Origin: Nocardioides sp. zg-1230
GTDB lineage: Bacteria; Actinomycetota; Actinomycetes; Propionibacteriales; Nocardioidaceae
Assembly: GCF_013155335.1 (NCBI RefSeq)
Contig: NZ_JABJQZ010000001.1
Coordinates: forward strand, 372,001 to 436,000
Direction: 5' to 3'
DNA: 64,000 nt
Part shown: in pieces, positions 7,316 to 15,851 of the stretch
How positions within the stretch are numbered: the first letter of the stretch is position 1
Layout: each line of letters opens with the position of its first letter
The notes under the pieces: model-generated
Seen by the model: the letters and a program-made list of their open reading frames with translations, nothing else
Databases searched by the model: none
Told to the model about the DNA's origin: nothing
Program-made: the position numbers and the translations under genes

Positions 7316-8467
7316 GTGACCCTCTCGGAGAGCCCTCGACACGTCGTCGCCCTCACCGCCCTCGGGGCCGAGGTCCACGTCGAGGTGGCCGGTGGCCATG
7401 CCGACACCGTCGCAGCCGACCTGCTCCGCGCGTGGTCACGCTGCGACGCCCGCCGGGTCGACGAGGCGAACGGGCGCAACGTCCGGGTGCTGGTCGACGA
7501 CGACCCCGCAGCGATCGACGACGCGGCGGCACACGGTGCGATCGCCGGCCCCAGCGCGGCGGTCGTGGCCGACCAGGTCGCCCTGGCCGTCACCCTCCAG
7601 GCCATCGAGGCCAACGCGGGCAACCTGCTGATGCTCCGCGCCGCGGCGGTCGCCGACCCGAGGACGGGCCGGTGCGTCGTGCTGGTCGGCCCGGCCGGCA
7701 GCGGCCGCTCGACCGCAGCCCGCACGCTCGCGCGCCACTTCGGCTACGTCACCGACGACACGGTCGCCTTCACCCCGACGCTCGACCTGCTCCGCTACAG
7801 CAAGCCGCTCGTCACCGGCGACGACCCTGCCGAGGGCATGCAGTCCCCCGACGACCTCGGCCTGCGCCAGGCGCCCGAGTCCCTCCGCCCGGCGGCCGTG
7901 CTGCTGCTGGAGCGCCACGCCGAGGGCTTCGTGCCTCCCCTGCTGACCGAGCTCCCCACCGCCGAGGCCGTCGCCCACCTGTCCGGCAACGCCTCCTATC
8001 TGCGCGCTCTCGACCGGCCGCTGCACCGCCTGGCCGCCCTCGTGGAGGAGGTCGGGGCCGTGCACCGGGTCGACTACCGCGAGGCCGACGACCTGGTCGC
8101 GATCACCCAGCAGCTGCTCAACCACCCGACCCCGCGCGCCGAGCCGGAGGAGGAGCCCGAGCCGACGGTCGAGGAGCTCCTCGGCCCCGACCCCGGCGAC
8201 GGCGGCGAACGCGTGCGGCGCAGCGACTTCGTGGACTTCCACGTCAGCGACGGCGTCGGCTGCGTGATGCTCGGCGAGACCGTCGTGGTGCTGTCGTTCC
8301 TGGCGACCCGCATCCTCACCCTGCTCGGCGAGGGGTCGGCCACCCTCGACCGGCTGGCCGAGGCGCTCCTCGTCGAGTTCGGCGAGCCCGAGTCCGGCGA
8401 CGCCAGGTCGCTCGTGCAGACCCACGTCGACGACCTCGTCGAGGTCGGCGTCCTCACCCGCGCCTGA
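7316..8467 (+). CDS. HprK-like P-loop protein fused to a C-terminal PqqD-like domain
   Basis: A 383-residue protein. The N-terminal ~270 residues resemble HPr-kinase-type P-loop proteins: GNLLMLRAAAVADP, a Walker A-like GPAGSGRST (G125 to T133) and YVTDDTVAF. The invariant Walker A lysine is Arg131, so ATP use is uncertain. After an acidic PEEEPEPTVEELLG linker, the last ~90 residues (SDFVDFHVSDGVGCVMLGE to the C-terminus) look like a PqqD-like peptide-recognition domain. A homologous pair occurs as separate genes at 25746-27967. GTG 7316 is chosen: TAGACT at 7303-7308 would give a leaderless message. Substrate is unknown; proximity to the Wzz/tyrosine kinase is shared with the second copy. 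Confidence 0.7.
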   Translation: MTLSESPRHVVALTALGAEVHVEVAGGHADTVAADLLRAWSRCDARRVDEANGRNVRVLVDDDPAAIDDAAAHGAIAGPSAAVVADQVALAVTLQAIEANAGNLLMLRAAAVADPRTGRCVVLVGPAGSGRSTAARTLARHFGYVTDDTVAFTPTLDLLRYSKPLVTGDDPAEGMQSPDDLGLRQAPESLRPAAVLLLERHAEGFVPPLLTELPTAEAVAHLSGNASYLRALDRPLHRLAALVEEVGAVHRVDYREADDLVAITQQLLNHPTPRAEPEEEPEPTVEELLGPDPGDGGERVRRSDFVDFHVSDGVGCVMLGETVVVLSFLATRILTLLGEGSATLDRLAEALLVEFGEPESGDARSLVQTHVDDLVEVGVLTRA

Positions 8468-8470
8468 CCC

Positions 8471-8899
8471 GTGCGCGCCGTCATCCAGCGGGTCCTCTCG
8501 GCCGCCGTCCGGGTCGACGGCGAGGTCGTCGGCGAGCTCGACCGGCCGGGGCTGCTCGTCTACCTCGGCGTCACCCACGACGACGGTGCGGCCGAGGTCG
8601 CGTGGACCGCGCGCAAGATCTGGGACCTGCGACTCCTGCGCGACGAGCAGAGCGCCAGCGACGTCGGCGCGCCCGTGCTGGTGGTCAGCCAGTTCACGCT
8701 GTACGGCGACGCGCGCAAGGGCCGCCGCCCCACCTGGCAGGCCGCCGCCCCGGGCCCCGTGAGCGAGCCGCTCTACGACGCCGTCTGCGCCGAGCTCGAA
8801 CGGCTCGGCGCCCACGTCGAGCGCGGCCGATTCGGCGCCGACATGCGCGTCGAGAGCGTCAACGACGGCCCGATCACGTTGGTGCTCGACACGCCGTAG
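8471..8899 (+). CDS. dtd: D-aminoacyl-tRNA deacylase
   Basis: A 142-residue protein of the usual length for Dtd, which hydrolyses D-amino acids from mischarged tRNA. Both active-site motifs are present: [15 protein letters not shown] and the C-terminal [11 protein letters not shown]. The GTG start at 8471 lies three bases after the preceding stop and gives the standard N-terminus MRAVIQRV, so it is probably co-transcribed with the HprK-like gene. Confidence 0.95.
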   Translation: MRAVIQRVLSAAVRVDGEVVGELDRPGLLVYLGVTHDDGAAEVAWTARKIWDLRLLRDEQSASDVGAPVLVVSQFTLYGDARKGRRPTWQAAAPGPVSEPLYDAVCAELERLGAHVERGRFGADMRVESVNDGPITLVLDTP

Positions 8900-8904
8900 C
8901 CGCC

Positions 8905-8994
8905 TCAGTACGGCAGCCGCGTCGCCAGCCACCCCGCGAAGAACCACCCGACCGCAGCCACGGTCCAGAACACCACTGTCATCCGCTGCGTCAT
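8905..8994 (-). CDS. Possible 29-residue membrane peptide
   Basis: A short frame in the gap after dtd with a start at 8994 and stop at 8905. It encodes a basic start (MTQRM) followed by a hydrophobic stretch VVFWTVAAVGWFFAGWLA and an RLPY tail, the shape of a single-pass small membrane protein. There is no strong ribosome site. It could be chance; conservation in relatives would decide. Confidence 0.35.
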   Translation of the reverse strand: MTQRMTVVFWTVAAVGWFFAGWLATRLPY

Positions 8995-9120
8995 CCGCAC
9001 CGCCCCATCTCACCCCGCCGATCCCCATCGGCTCCGTGCGACGAGTGTCAGCCGCCGGTGTCCTCGCGGGGGCAACAGCACGACCACGACGTGTCCACGG
9101 TTCAGGTGCAGGGCCCCCTT

Positions 9121-10494
9121 CTACGGCATCGACTCTGTCCAGGACCACGCCACGATCCGTTCCCCGTCGAACCAGAGCACCAGTCCGCCACCGGTGGCGA
9201 GCACCGTGCCGGCCATGACCGTGTCGTCCTTGACCGATGGCAGATCAGCGGGGCCTGACCACGTTGCGTCCCTGTTCGGCCGGTACGACGCCTGAGTGAA
9301 GTCCTCGAGCTCGACGTTGCCCGTCCAGAGCGCCAGCATGGCTCCGCCGTCGTTGGACCACAGGCCCAGTGGAACCAGGTCGTCACCTTCGGCTAGCGTC
9401 TGACGGTCGGTGTCGTCGGCTCCGCCCTTCCCGGTGATCGCTTCGATACGAATCGGAGAGGCAAAGCCCCGCCCGCCCACCAAGACGGTGCTGAGGTGGT
9501 CATCCATCACCTGACGTGCCTCGTAGTACGTCTCGTCCTCCGGCGGAGGGGAGATGCGCACTGGCACCGACCAGCCCGCGCCGTCTCGACGTGCCGAGAA
9601 GATCACCGACCCACCACCCTGATGCACCATCTTGCTCAGCAGGATGCTTGTCGCCTCCCCATCCGGCGACACGTCCGCATCCAGGATGCCGCCGCCCAGC
9701 GGCCAGTCCTCCGGAAGCCGCTTGCCCCTGACGCACGTTGCGCCGTCGCAGCGAACCAGGCGCTGCACCCGGTCCTCGTGGGTGATGACCAGGGCCACGC
9801 CGTTGTCATCGACGTCGGCGACAGCACCTGATTCGTAACGGGCAGGGAGTCGCATGCGCTGCCAGTGACTGCGAGGCGGTCGGTACATCGCGTGGAGCCG
9901 GCTCTTCGACTGACTTCCCTCGTCAGACGGGTCGGTGAGCTCGACGACCCATGACAGCGCCGTCGATCCGTCTCCGCCCATGACCAGCTGGGGAGTCCCG
10001 ATTGCATTCCACTCGTATGGCGAGGTGAATTCGTCCATCACTCTCGGAGTCGACCACGAGCCGTCGAGCGACCGCCTTGAGGCCACGAGCCATGACCTGC
10101 CCAGTCCCGTCCTGACCACCCACGCGGCCGCTATGCGGCCGCGTCCGTCGCTTGCCACGACTACGGAGGAGGCCTGGCCTGGCACGGGACCCCGCGGAAT
10201 GTTCTCCTGCGGCTGCCAGACGCCGCCGGCGGGCATGACGCGGTACTCGAGATTCGCCCCGCGAGGCCACATCGCCACGGCGCCTGCCACGGGATCGGCG
10301 ACCACTGCCGGCGTGCCCAGGGTGGAGCCTCTCGCCAGGGACTGAACGGTCGGTTCTGACGTTGCATCCGGCCGTTGCTCGACTCGCCCGTCGTCCTGCG
10401 GGCCTGCGCGGCTGTCGGCTCGCGTGCAGCCGGGGAGGGCGAAGAGCATTGCAGCGCCGAGAACGCCGATCAGCCATACGCGAAGAGTCGCCAT
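9121..10494 (-). CDS. Secreted lipoprotein of unknown function
   Basis: A 457-residue protein with a signal peptide ending in a lipobox, LFALPGC, so it is probably lipid-anchored outside the membrane. The mature part has repeated short blade-like motifs (for example GRIAAAWVV, GSTALSWVVEL, GAMLALWTG) with alternating W and G residues, suggesting a beta-propeller-like fold. No catalytic motif is recognised. ATG 10494 is preferred because GGAG lies about ten bases upstream. The base composition is less GC-rich than the flanking cys and dtd genes. Confidence 0.75.
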   Translation of the reverse strand: MATLRVWLIGVLGAAMLFALPGCTRADSRAGPQDDGRVEQRPDATSEPTVQSLARGSTLGTPAVVADPVAGAVAMWPRGANLEYRVMPAGGVWQPQENIPRGPVPGQASSVVVASDGRGRIAAAWVVRTGLGRSWLVASRRSLDGSWSTPRVMDEFTSPYEWNAIGTPQLVMGGDGSTALSWVVELTDPSDEGSQSKSRLHAMYRPPRSHWQRMRLPARYESGAVADVDDNGVALVITHEDRVQRLVRCDGATCVRGKRLPEDWPLGGGILDADVSPDGEATSILLSKMVHQGGGSVIFSARRDGAGWSVPVRISPPPEDETYYEARQVMDDHLSTVLVGGRGFASPIRIEAITGKGGADDTDRQTLAEGDDLVPLGLWSNDGGAMLALWTGNVELEDFTQASYRPNRDATWSGPADLPSVKDDTVMAGTVLATGGGLVLWFDGERIVAWSWTESMP

Positions 10495-10588
10495 GATCGT
10501 TGCTCCAGCTCGTCGATGCACACCAGCATGGGCGCGTCGACAGCGCAGTGAAAGGCCGGTCTAGCGGCGAGCCCGGCGACGTGCGCGT

Positions 10589-11743
10589 TCAGCCCTTCGG
10601 ACCCGTCTCCCACACCCGCGCCCAGTCGACCTCCATGGTCTGGGGCAGCTCGCCGTCGAAGCGCGGGAGCTCGTAGTCGGACGACAGCAGGCTGAGGATG
10701 AGGAACTCCGGGCGCCCGGAGGTCTCCCCCTTCAGCCGCTGGGTGACCTTGCCGTCGATCCGGAAGACGTACTCCTTGGGCGTCCACTCCACGGAGAACA
10801 CGTGGTACTTCTCGGCCCAGTCGTCGCCGAGCTCGTCGGCGTTCGGGAGCCAGTCACCGACGGTCTGCTTCCTGCCCTGCTTGTCAAGGAAGTAGGTGAA
10901 GCTGGTCAGGCCGCCCTCGGGGTGGTCGTCGCCGAAGTACTCGATGACGTCGATCTCGGCGCCACCCTTCTTCGGGCCGCCGGTCTTCTGCCCGCCGACC
11001 GCCTGCATCCAGAAGGCGGCGTGCTGCCCGCGGGCCGCCTGCGTCCTGATCCGCGCGGCGGCGAAGCCGTAGGTGAAGGCATAGCTGGCCTCGGTGCCGA
11101 CGTGGCCGTTGAGCCGGTAGGGGAACTTCTTCCGCTTCCCGGGGAGCTGGCACTCGTCGCCCTCGCGGTCGGGGTCCTCGAGCACGTGGAGCTCGAGCAC
11201 GCCGTCGGTGACCTCGGCGGCGTCGGTGCTGGCCCGCGAGCACGTGCGTACGCCGATGTAGCCCTGGTCGCGGGTCACCCACGTGGCGCCGTCCCCGTCG
11301 ACGGTGTCCTTGTCGAAGTCGTCGGTGAAGGTCGCCTCGGGTGCGTCGCCGGTCGAGACCTCCGCGCCGATGGCGTCGTCGCCGTCACCGACCACCACGT
11401 GGAGGTCGCCGGCCGAGCGGCTGGTGAGCGAGACGTGGCCCTTGCCGTCGGTCTCCTGCTCGTCGACCTCGCTCCAGCCGTCGTCACCCTTGGCGACCAG
11501 CGTGACCGCGGTGCCCTCGTCGACGTCGGCGATCGTGGCGTCCACGACCCAGGCGGCGTCGTCGGCGGACTCGACGTCCTCACCGTTGGCGGCCAGCTGG
11601 GGCAGAACCTGCGCCTTCACGCTGTCGCTCGTCTCGTACGACGGCGGCGTGGCGTCGCCGCCGTCGGAGGAGCTGCAGCCGGTCACGAGCAGGGCGCCGG
11701 CGAGTGCAGCGGAGATAAGGGGGGTAGTCCGCATGCGCGCCAT
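10589..11743 (-). CDS. GH16 family glycoside hydrolase lipoprotein
   Basis: A 384-residue protein with a lipoprotein signal (ALLVTGC) and an ~130-residue unclassified N-terminal region rich in D and V. The C-terminal ~230 residues are a GH16 domain: the catalytic motif EIDVIEYFG has the E-x-D-x-x-E pattern (nucleophile and acid/base glutamates), and KYHVFSVEWTPKEYVFRIDGK and the final MEVDWARVWE are typical. GH16 enzymes cut beta-1,3/1,4-glucans, agar or related polymers. The nearby polysaccharide operon makes a role in trimming surface polysaccharide possible. The start is ATG 11743; 11734 is an alternative. Confidence 0.85.
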   Translation of the reverse strand: MARMRTTPLISAALAGALLVTGCSSSDGGDATPPSYETSDSVKAQVLPQLAANGEDVESADDAAWVVDATIADVDEGTAVTLVAKGDDGWSEVDEQETDGKGHVSLTSRSAGDLHVVVGDGDDAIGAEVSTGDAPEATFTDDFDKDTVDGDGATWVTRDQGYIGVRTCSRASTDAAEVTDGVLELHVLEDPDREGDECQLPGKRKKFPYRLNGHVGTEASYAFTYGFAAARIRTQAARGQHAAFWMQAVGGQKTGGPKKGGAEIDVIEYFGDDHPEGGLTSFTYFLDKQGRKQTVGDWLPNADELGDDWAEKYHVFSVEWTPKEYVFRIDGKVTQRLKGETSGRPEFLILSLLSSDYELPRFDGELPQTMEVDWARVWETGPKG

Positions 11744-11808
11744 TGTGACGAAGCCACGGCGCGGCGACCCAATCGTCTCGGCGCCCCGGGCAATCCCGGG
11801 AGCTGGCG

Positions 11809-12081
11809 TCAGCCGGCGAACCGGCCGGCGGCCACGGGCTGCGCACCGTGTCCCCGCCGCGAGGCGCACAGCACCCGGGCCTCGTGCGGCCACCGCGAGG
11901 CAGCGGTCCGTCGGAACTCGATGCGTGAGAGGTACGCCACGCGGTCCGCGTCGCTCGTCGACAGTCGACCGGCCCTGACCGGGGCGGCGTGACCGGCGGC
12001 GAACATCCGGCCGACGATCACGGCGGTCGGGAGCGACAGCACGATCCACGCTGCAAGGACGAGGGCGACCGAGATGAGCAT
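11809..12081 (-). CDS. Small hypothetical membrane protein
   Basis: A 90-residue protein with one N-terminal hydrophobic helix (MLISVALVLAAWIVLSLPTA) followed by a basic tail. A purine-rich GGGGGTAG lies about ten bases before the ATG at 12081. The N-terminal helix is typical of small actinobacterial membrane proteins; the tail after residue ~40 looks arginine-rich and unstructured, so the true end could be altered by an indel. No function can be assigned. Confidence 0.5.
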   Translation of the reverse strand: MLISVALVLAAWIVLSLPTAVIVGRMFAAGHAAPVRAGRLSTSDADRVAYLSRIEFRRTAASRWPHEARVLCASRRGHGAQPVAAGRFAG

Positions 12082-12133
12082 GTGTACTTACTACCCCCGT
12101 TGCACGTCACCTAACCGTCGCGGACGCAGAAAT

Positions 12134-12223
12134 ATGACAGCCCTGACATCGGGAGCTCCGATGACAGCCGGGTGCCCGCCCCCGGCAGTGCGAATCGTCG
12201 GTAGCGCGACCCGTCGCTACGAT
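12134..12223 (+). promoter_or_regulatory. Putative promoter region of cysDN
   Basis: Two copies of ATGACAGCC (12134-12142 and 12161-12169) lie 27 bases apart, followed by a TACGAT -10-like hexamer at 12218-12223 that would place transcription start ~30 bases before cysD. No convincing -35 box, riboswitch or cysteine-rich leader frame was found here. Confidence 0.3.
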
Positions 12224-12261
12224 GATGGCTGCTGTCCCCGAGAGAGGCCGTCGCACACGCC

Positions 12262-13176
12262 ATGACCAACACCCACGTCGACTACCAGCTGAGCCAGCTG
12301 GACCAGCTCGAGGCCGAGTCGATCCACATCTTCCGTGAGGTCGCCGCCGAGTTCGAGAAGCCGGTCCTGATGTTCTCCGGTGGCAAGGACTCCATCGTCA
12401 TGCTCCGCCTCGCGGAGAAGGCGTTCTTCCCGGCCAAGCTGCCCTTCCCGCTGCTGCAGGTCGACACCGGCCTCGACTTCGACGAGGTGCTCACCACCCG
12501 TGACTCGTGGGTCGATCGGCTCGGCGCGCGGATGATCGTCGCCACGATCGACGAGGCGATCGCGGCGGGCCACGTCGTCGACGACGGCAAGACCAGCCGC
12601 AACCGCATGCAGATCGGCACGCTGCTCGGCGCCATCGAGGAGAACGGCTTCACCGCCGCCTTCGGCGGTGGCCGCCGCGACGAGGAGAAGGCCCGCGCCA
12701 AGGAGCGCGTCTACTCCCACCGCGACGACTTCGGCCAGTGGGACCCCAAGATGCAGCGTCCCGAGCTGTGGAGCCTCTACAACGGCCGCATCCACGCCGG
12801 TGAGCACATGCGGATCTTCCCGCTGTCGAACTGGACCGAGCTCGACATCTGGAGCTACATCCACCGCGAGCAGATCGAGATCCCCTCCATCTACTTCGCC
12901 CACGAGCGCGAGGTCATCGAGCGCGACGGCATGCTGCTGTCGGTCGGCCCCGAGATCCAGCCCAAGGGCGGCGAGAAGCCGGTGACCAAGACGGTGCGGT
13001 TCCGCACGGTCGGTGACCGCACCCAGACCGGCTGCGTGGAGTCCGAGGCCTCCGACACCGCCGCAATCATCGAAGAGATCGCCGTGGCGCGAGTGACCGA
13101 GCGCGGCGCGACCCGTGGCGACGACCGGTTCTCCGAGGCTGCCATGGAAGACCGCAAGAAGGAGGGCTACTTCTGA
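12262..13176 (+). CDS. cysD: Sulfate adenylyltransferase small subunit CysD
   Basis: A 304-residue protein that catalyses the ATP-dependent formation of APS from sulfate together with CysN. The PP-loop signature SGGKDS is near residue 39, followed by LLQVDTGLDFDE, AAFGGGRRDEEKARAKERV and the family C-terminus EAAMEDRKKEGYF. It is full length. Its stop overlaps the cysN start (ATGA), indicating translational coupling. The products feed the APS kinase fusion encoded at 1136-2314 or an APS reductase outside the window. Confidence 0.97.
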   Translation: MTNTHVDYQLSQLDQLEAESIHIFREVAAEFEKPVLMFSGGKDSIVMLRLAEKAFFPAKLPFPLLQVDTGLDFDEVLTTRDSWVDRLGARMIVATIDEAIAAGHVVDDGKTSRNRMQIGTLLGAIEENGFTAAFGGGRRDEEKARAKERVYSHRDDFGQWDPKMQRPELWSLYNGRIHAGEHMRIFPLSNWTELDIWSYIHREQIEIPSIYFAHEREVIERDGMLLSVGPEIQPKGGEKPVTKTVRFRTVGDRTQTGCVESEASDTAAIIEEIAVARVTERGATRGDDRFSEAAMEDRKKEGYF

Positions 13177-14480
13177 TGGCCGACCAGACCACCACGGCCG
13201 GCGAGGAAGCTGCCGCCGTCACGGAGAACGCCGACCTGCTCCGTTTCGCGACCGCTGGTTCGGTCGACGACGGCAAGTCCACGCTCATCGGGCGCCTGCT
13301 GCTCGACTCCAAGTCGATCTTCGAGGACCAGCTCGAGGCGGTGGAGTCCACCTCGCAGTCCAAGGGCTACGACTACACCGACCTGGCGCTGCTGACCGAC
13401 GGCCTGCGCTCCGAGCGCGAGCAGGGCATCACCATCGACGTGGCCTACCGCTACTTCGCGACGCCCAACCGCAAGTTCATCATCGCCGACACCCCGGGCC
13501 ACATCCAGTACACCCGCAACATGGTGACCGGCGCCTCGACCGCCGACCTGGGCCTCGTCCTTGTCGACGCCCGCCAGGGCCTCACCGAGCAGTCCCGCCG
13601 CCACGCGGTGCTGCTGTCGCTGCTGCGCGTCCCGCACCTGGTGCTGGCGATCAACAAGATGGACCTCGTCGACTGGTCGGAGGAGGTCTACGAGAAGATC
13701 CACCGCGAGTTCACGACGTTCGCGACGAAGCTCAACATCCCCGACCTCGAGGTCATCCCGATCTCGGCGCTGCAGGGCGACAACGTCGTCAACCGCTCCG
13801 AGAACACCCCGTGGTACTCCGGCCCGACGCTGATGCACCACCTCGAGCACGTCCACGTCGCCTCCGACCGCGACCTCGTGGACACCCGCTTCCCGGTGCA
13901 GTACGTCATCCGCCCCAAGTCCGACCAGTACCACGACTTCCGCGGGTACGCCGGCCAGGTGGCCGGCGGCGTGCTGAAGAAGGGCGACGAGGTCGTCGTG
14001 CTGCCCAGCGGCATGACGTCGACGATCTCCAAGGTCGAGCTCTTCGACACCGAGATCGCCGAGGCCTTCCCGCCCATGTCGGTGACCGTCCACCTCGAGG
14101 ACGACGTCGACGTCTCGCGCGGCGACATGATCGCCCGCCCGAAGAACGCGCCCAAGCCCAGCCAGGACATCGACGCGATGATCTGCTGGATGACCAACGA
14201 GCCCCTCAAGCCCCGGCAGAAGCTCGCCATCAAGCACACGACCCGCATGGGCCGCGCGATGGTCAAGGACATTCAATACCGCCTCGACGTGAACTCGCTG
14301 CACCGCGACCAGGAGGCCGGCGAGCTCGCGCTCAACGAGATCGGCCGCGTCCAGCTGCGCACCACCGTGCCACTGCTGTGCGACCCGTACTCGAAGAACC
14401 GCACCACGGGCTCGTTCATCCTGATCGACGAGGCCACCGGGGTCACCGTCGGCGCGGGCATGATCAACAGCGCGAGCTGA
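13176..14480 (+). CDS. cysN: Sulfate adenylyltransferase large subunit CysN (GTPase)
   Basis: A 434-residue translation-factor-type GTPase that drives APS synthesis by CysD through GTP hydrolysis. The G1 motif GSVDDGKSTLIGRL, switch block EREQGITIDVAYRYF, G3 DTPGHIQYTRNM and G4 NKMD are intact. The C-terminal APS kinase domain found in CysNC fusions is absent, consistent with the separate APS kinase at 1136-2314. It is followed by a strong hairpin terminator. Confidence 0.97.
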   Translation: MADQTTTAGEEAAAVTENADLLRFATAGSVDDGKSTLIGRLLLDSKSIFEDQLEAVESTSQSKGYDYTDLALLTDGLRSEREQGITIDVAYRYFATPNRKFIIADTPGHIQYTRNMVTGASTADLGLVLVDARQGLTEQSRRHAVLLSLLRVPHLVLAINKMDLVDWSEEVYEKIHREFTTFATKLNIPDLEVIPISALQGDNVVNRSENTPWYSGPTLMHHLEHVHVASDRDLVDTRFPVQYVIRPKSDQYHDFRGYAGQVAGGVLKKGDEVVVLPSGMTSTISKVELFDTEIAEAFPPMSVTVHLEDDVDVSRGDMIARPKNAPKPSQDIDAMICWMTNEPLKPRQKLAIKHTTRMGRAMVKDIQYRLDVNSLHRDQEAGELALNEIGRVQLRTTVPLLCDPYSKNRTTGSFILIDEATGVTVGAGMINSAS

Positions 14481-14501
14481 CGCCGTCCGACACTGATCCA
14501 A

Positions 14502-14536
14502 ACGAAGCCCCGGCCGAATATCGGCCGGGGCTTCGT
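14502..14536. terminator. Bidirectional terminator between cysN and the flippase gene
   Basis: A perfect 16-bp stem, ACGAAGCCCCGGCCGA (14502-14517) with its complement at 14521-14536, around a three-base ATA loop. TCGTCTTTCG follows on the + strand and TGGATCAG on the - strand. It lies between the convergent cysN and wzx-like genes, so it probably ends both operons. Confidence 0.85.
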
Positions 14537-14585
14537 CGTCTTTCGGCATTGCGGCCAAACGCCTCCGCCGCCGCGGCGCCGTCAC

Positions 14586-15851
14586 TCATCGCAACGAGGG
14601 TTTGCGCGGGGTCTGTCGCGTCCGGTGACGCGCTGACCAGCTGCGCGAACCGATCGCTTGCACAACAAGTACGGCGCACTCAGTGAGGCACACTGCTGCG
14701 GCTGCGCCGGCAACTCCATACCGCATGGCAAGGACCAGAATGCTGACGCAACCGATGACTGCGCCCCAGATGGTCGCCCTAAGAAGCACGGCAGTAGCTC
14801 CTGCCGGCACGAGATAACACACCGCAAGACCACGGTTGCAGCACACGATCAGGACCGCCAGTGACATCAGCAGGCGCGGTATCAGCGTCACCTCGAAATC
14901 AGGCCCGAACAGCAGACGAATGGCGTAGGGCAGGCTGACGAAGAGAATCACGGCACCCACCGCACCGCACAATGTGCTGACGACCAGGCCTGTGCGCGCC
15001 CGATATCGAAAGTCCTCCGCACTCGCGACCCACCCCTGCACAGCCTGCGTGACTGGCGCTAACCCCATGAGCGCGTACTTCTCCAGCCGGTCCAAAGCTG
15101 CAAAGTTCGCGACCACAGCCGGAGCTGCCACCAGCGCCACCAACGTGACTGACAAGGACACGTATATGGAGGACGTGATGCGCGTCAAAGCAGCACTGCG
15201 CTGCCGGTCGCAAGCCCTTCTGACTTCCGACAGGTTGGGCGACATCACCCCACCGCCACACTGCGTTCGCAGAACAACCCGTGTAGACAGCCACAGCGCT
15301 CCGAGATTGCCGAGAAGAATCGACAGGGGATACACCGCGAGCGAAGAGCCCGCGGCAATCACGCCAGCTGCGACGACAGCAACAGCGATGCGTGGAACGC
15401 AGTCCCACAGAATCAAGGATCGCGCGTCACCTCGACCGATGAAGTACCAGTTCGCAGACAACGAGCCGGACGCAACGGCCGCGGCGCAAGCGGCCGCGAG
15501 TCCTTTGAGGTCGTGGACCACCATGAACGTCGCCCCCGCAGCGACCGGTGCAATGAAGAACGACAGACAAAGACGCAGGCCCACGCTCGTGGTGTAGTAC
15601 TCGGCTCTCTGCGCCGCGTCCAGCGCCGCCACGCGCGTCGGGCCCGTCAGGGAATAACCCCACTCTGCAATCACCGCACAGGCGGTGCCTATGGACAACG
15701 CCACAGCGATCGACGCCCAGCCATCTGCACCAACTGCGCGCGTTAGTACCGGCAACGTGACAAGAGGAGCCAAGGCCGTCAGGAGCGGAACGAGCGCGAA
15801 GCCGAGAGACCGGCCAATTAGCGTACGCGCGGCGCCTGACGCAGTTCCCAT
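14586..15851 (-). CDS. Oligosaccharide flippase family protein (Wzx-like)
   Basis: A 421-residue, strongly hydrophobic protein with about 12 membrane helices and an opening LGFALVPLLTALAPLVTLPVLTRAVGADGWASIA that matches polysaccharide-transporter (MOP superfamily) flippases. It would move lipid-linked repeat units across the membrane. Last gene of the overlapping polysaccharide operon: its ATG shares one base with the stop of the preceding glycosyltransferase, and a bidirectional terminator lies beyond its stop. Sequence similarity among flippases is low, so repeat-unit identity cannot be guessed. Confidence 0.85.
   Translation of the reverse strand: MGTASGAARTLIGRSLGFALVPLLTALAPLVTLPVLTRAVGADGWASIAVALSIGTACAVIAEWGYSLTGPTRVAALDAAQRAEYYTTSVGLRLCLSFFIAPVAAGATFMVVHDLKGLAAACAAAVASGSLSANWYFIGRGDARSLILWDCVPRIAVAVVAAGVIAAGSSLAVYPLSILLGNLGALWLSTRVVLRTQCGGGVMSPNLSEVRRACDRQRSAALTRITSSIYVSLSVTLVALVAAPAVVANFAALDRLEKYALMGLAPVTQAVQGWVASAEDFRYRARTGLVVSTLCGAVGAVILFVSLPYAIRLLFGPDFEVTLIPRLLMSLAVLIVCCNRGLAVCYLVPAGATAVLLRATIWGAVIGCVSILVLAMRYGVAGAAAAVCLTECAVLVVQAIGSRSWSARHRTRQTPRKPSLR

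Noticed and set aside
12082..12261. Cysteine leader peptide or riboswitch before cysD
   Set aside because: No short frame with the RR...SALCR pattern and no convincing structured aptamer were found; only repeats and a weak -10.
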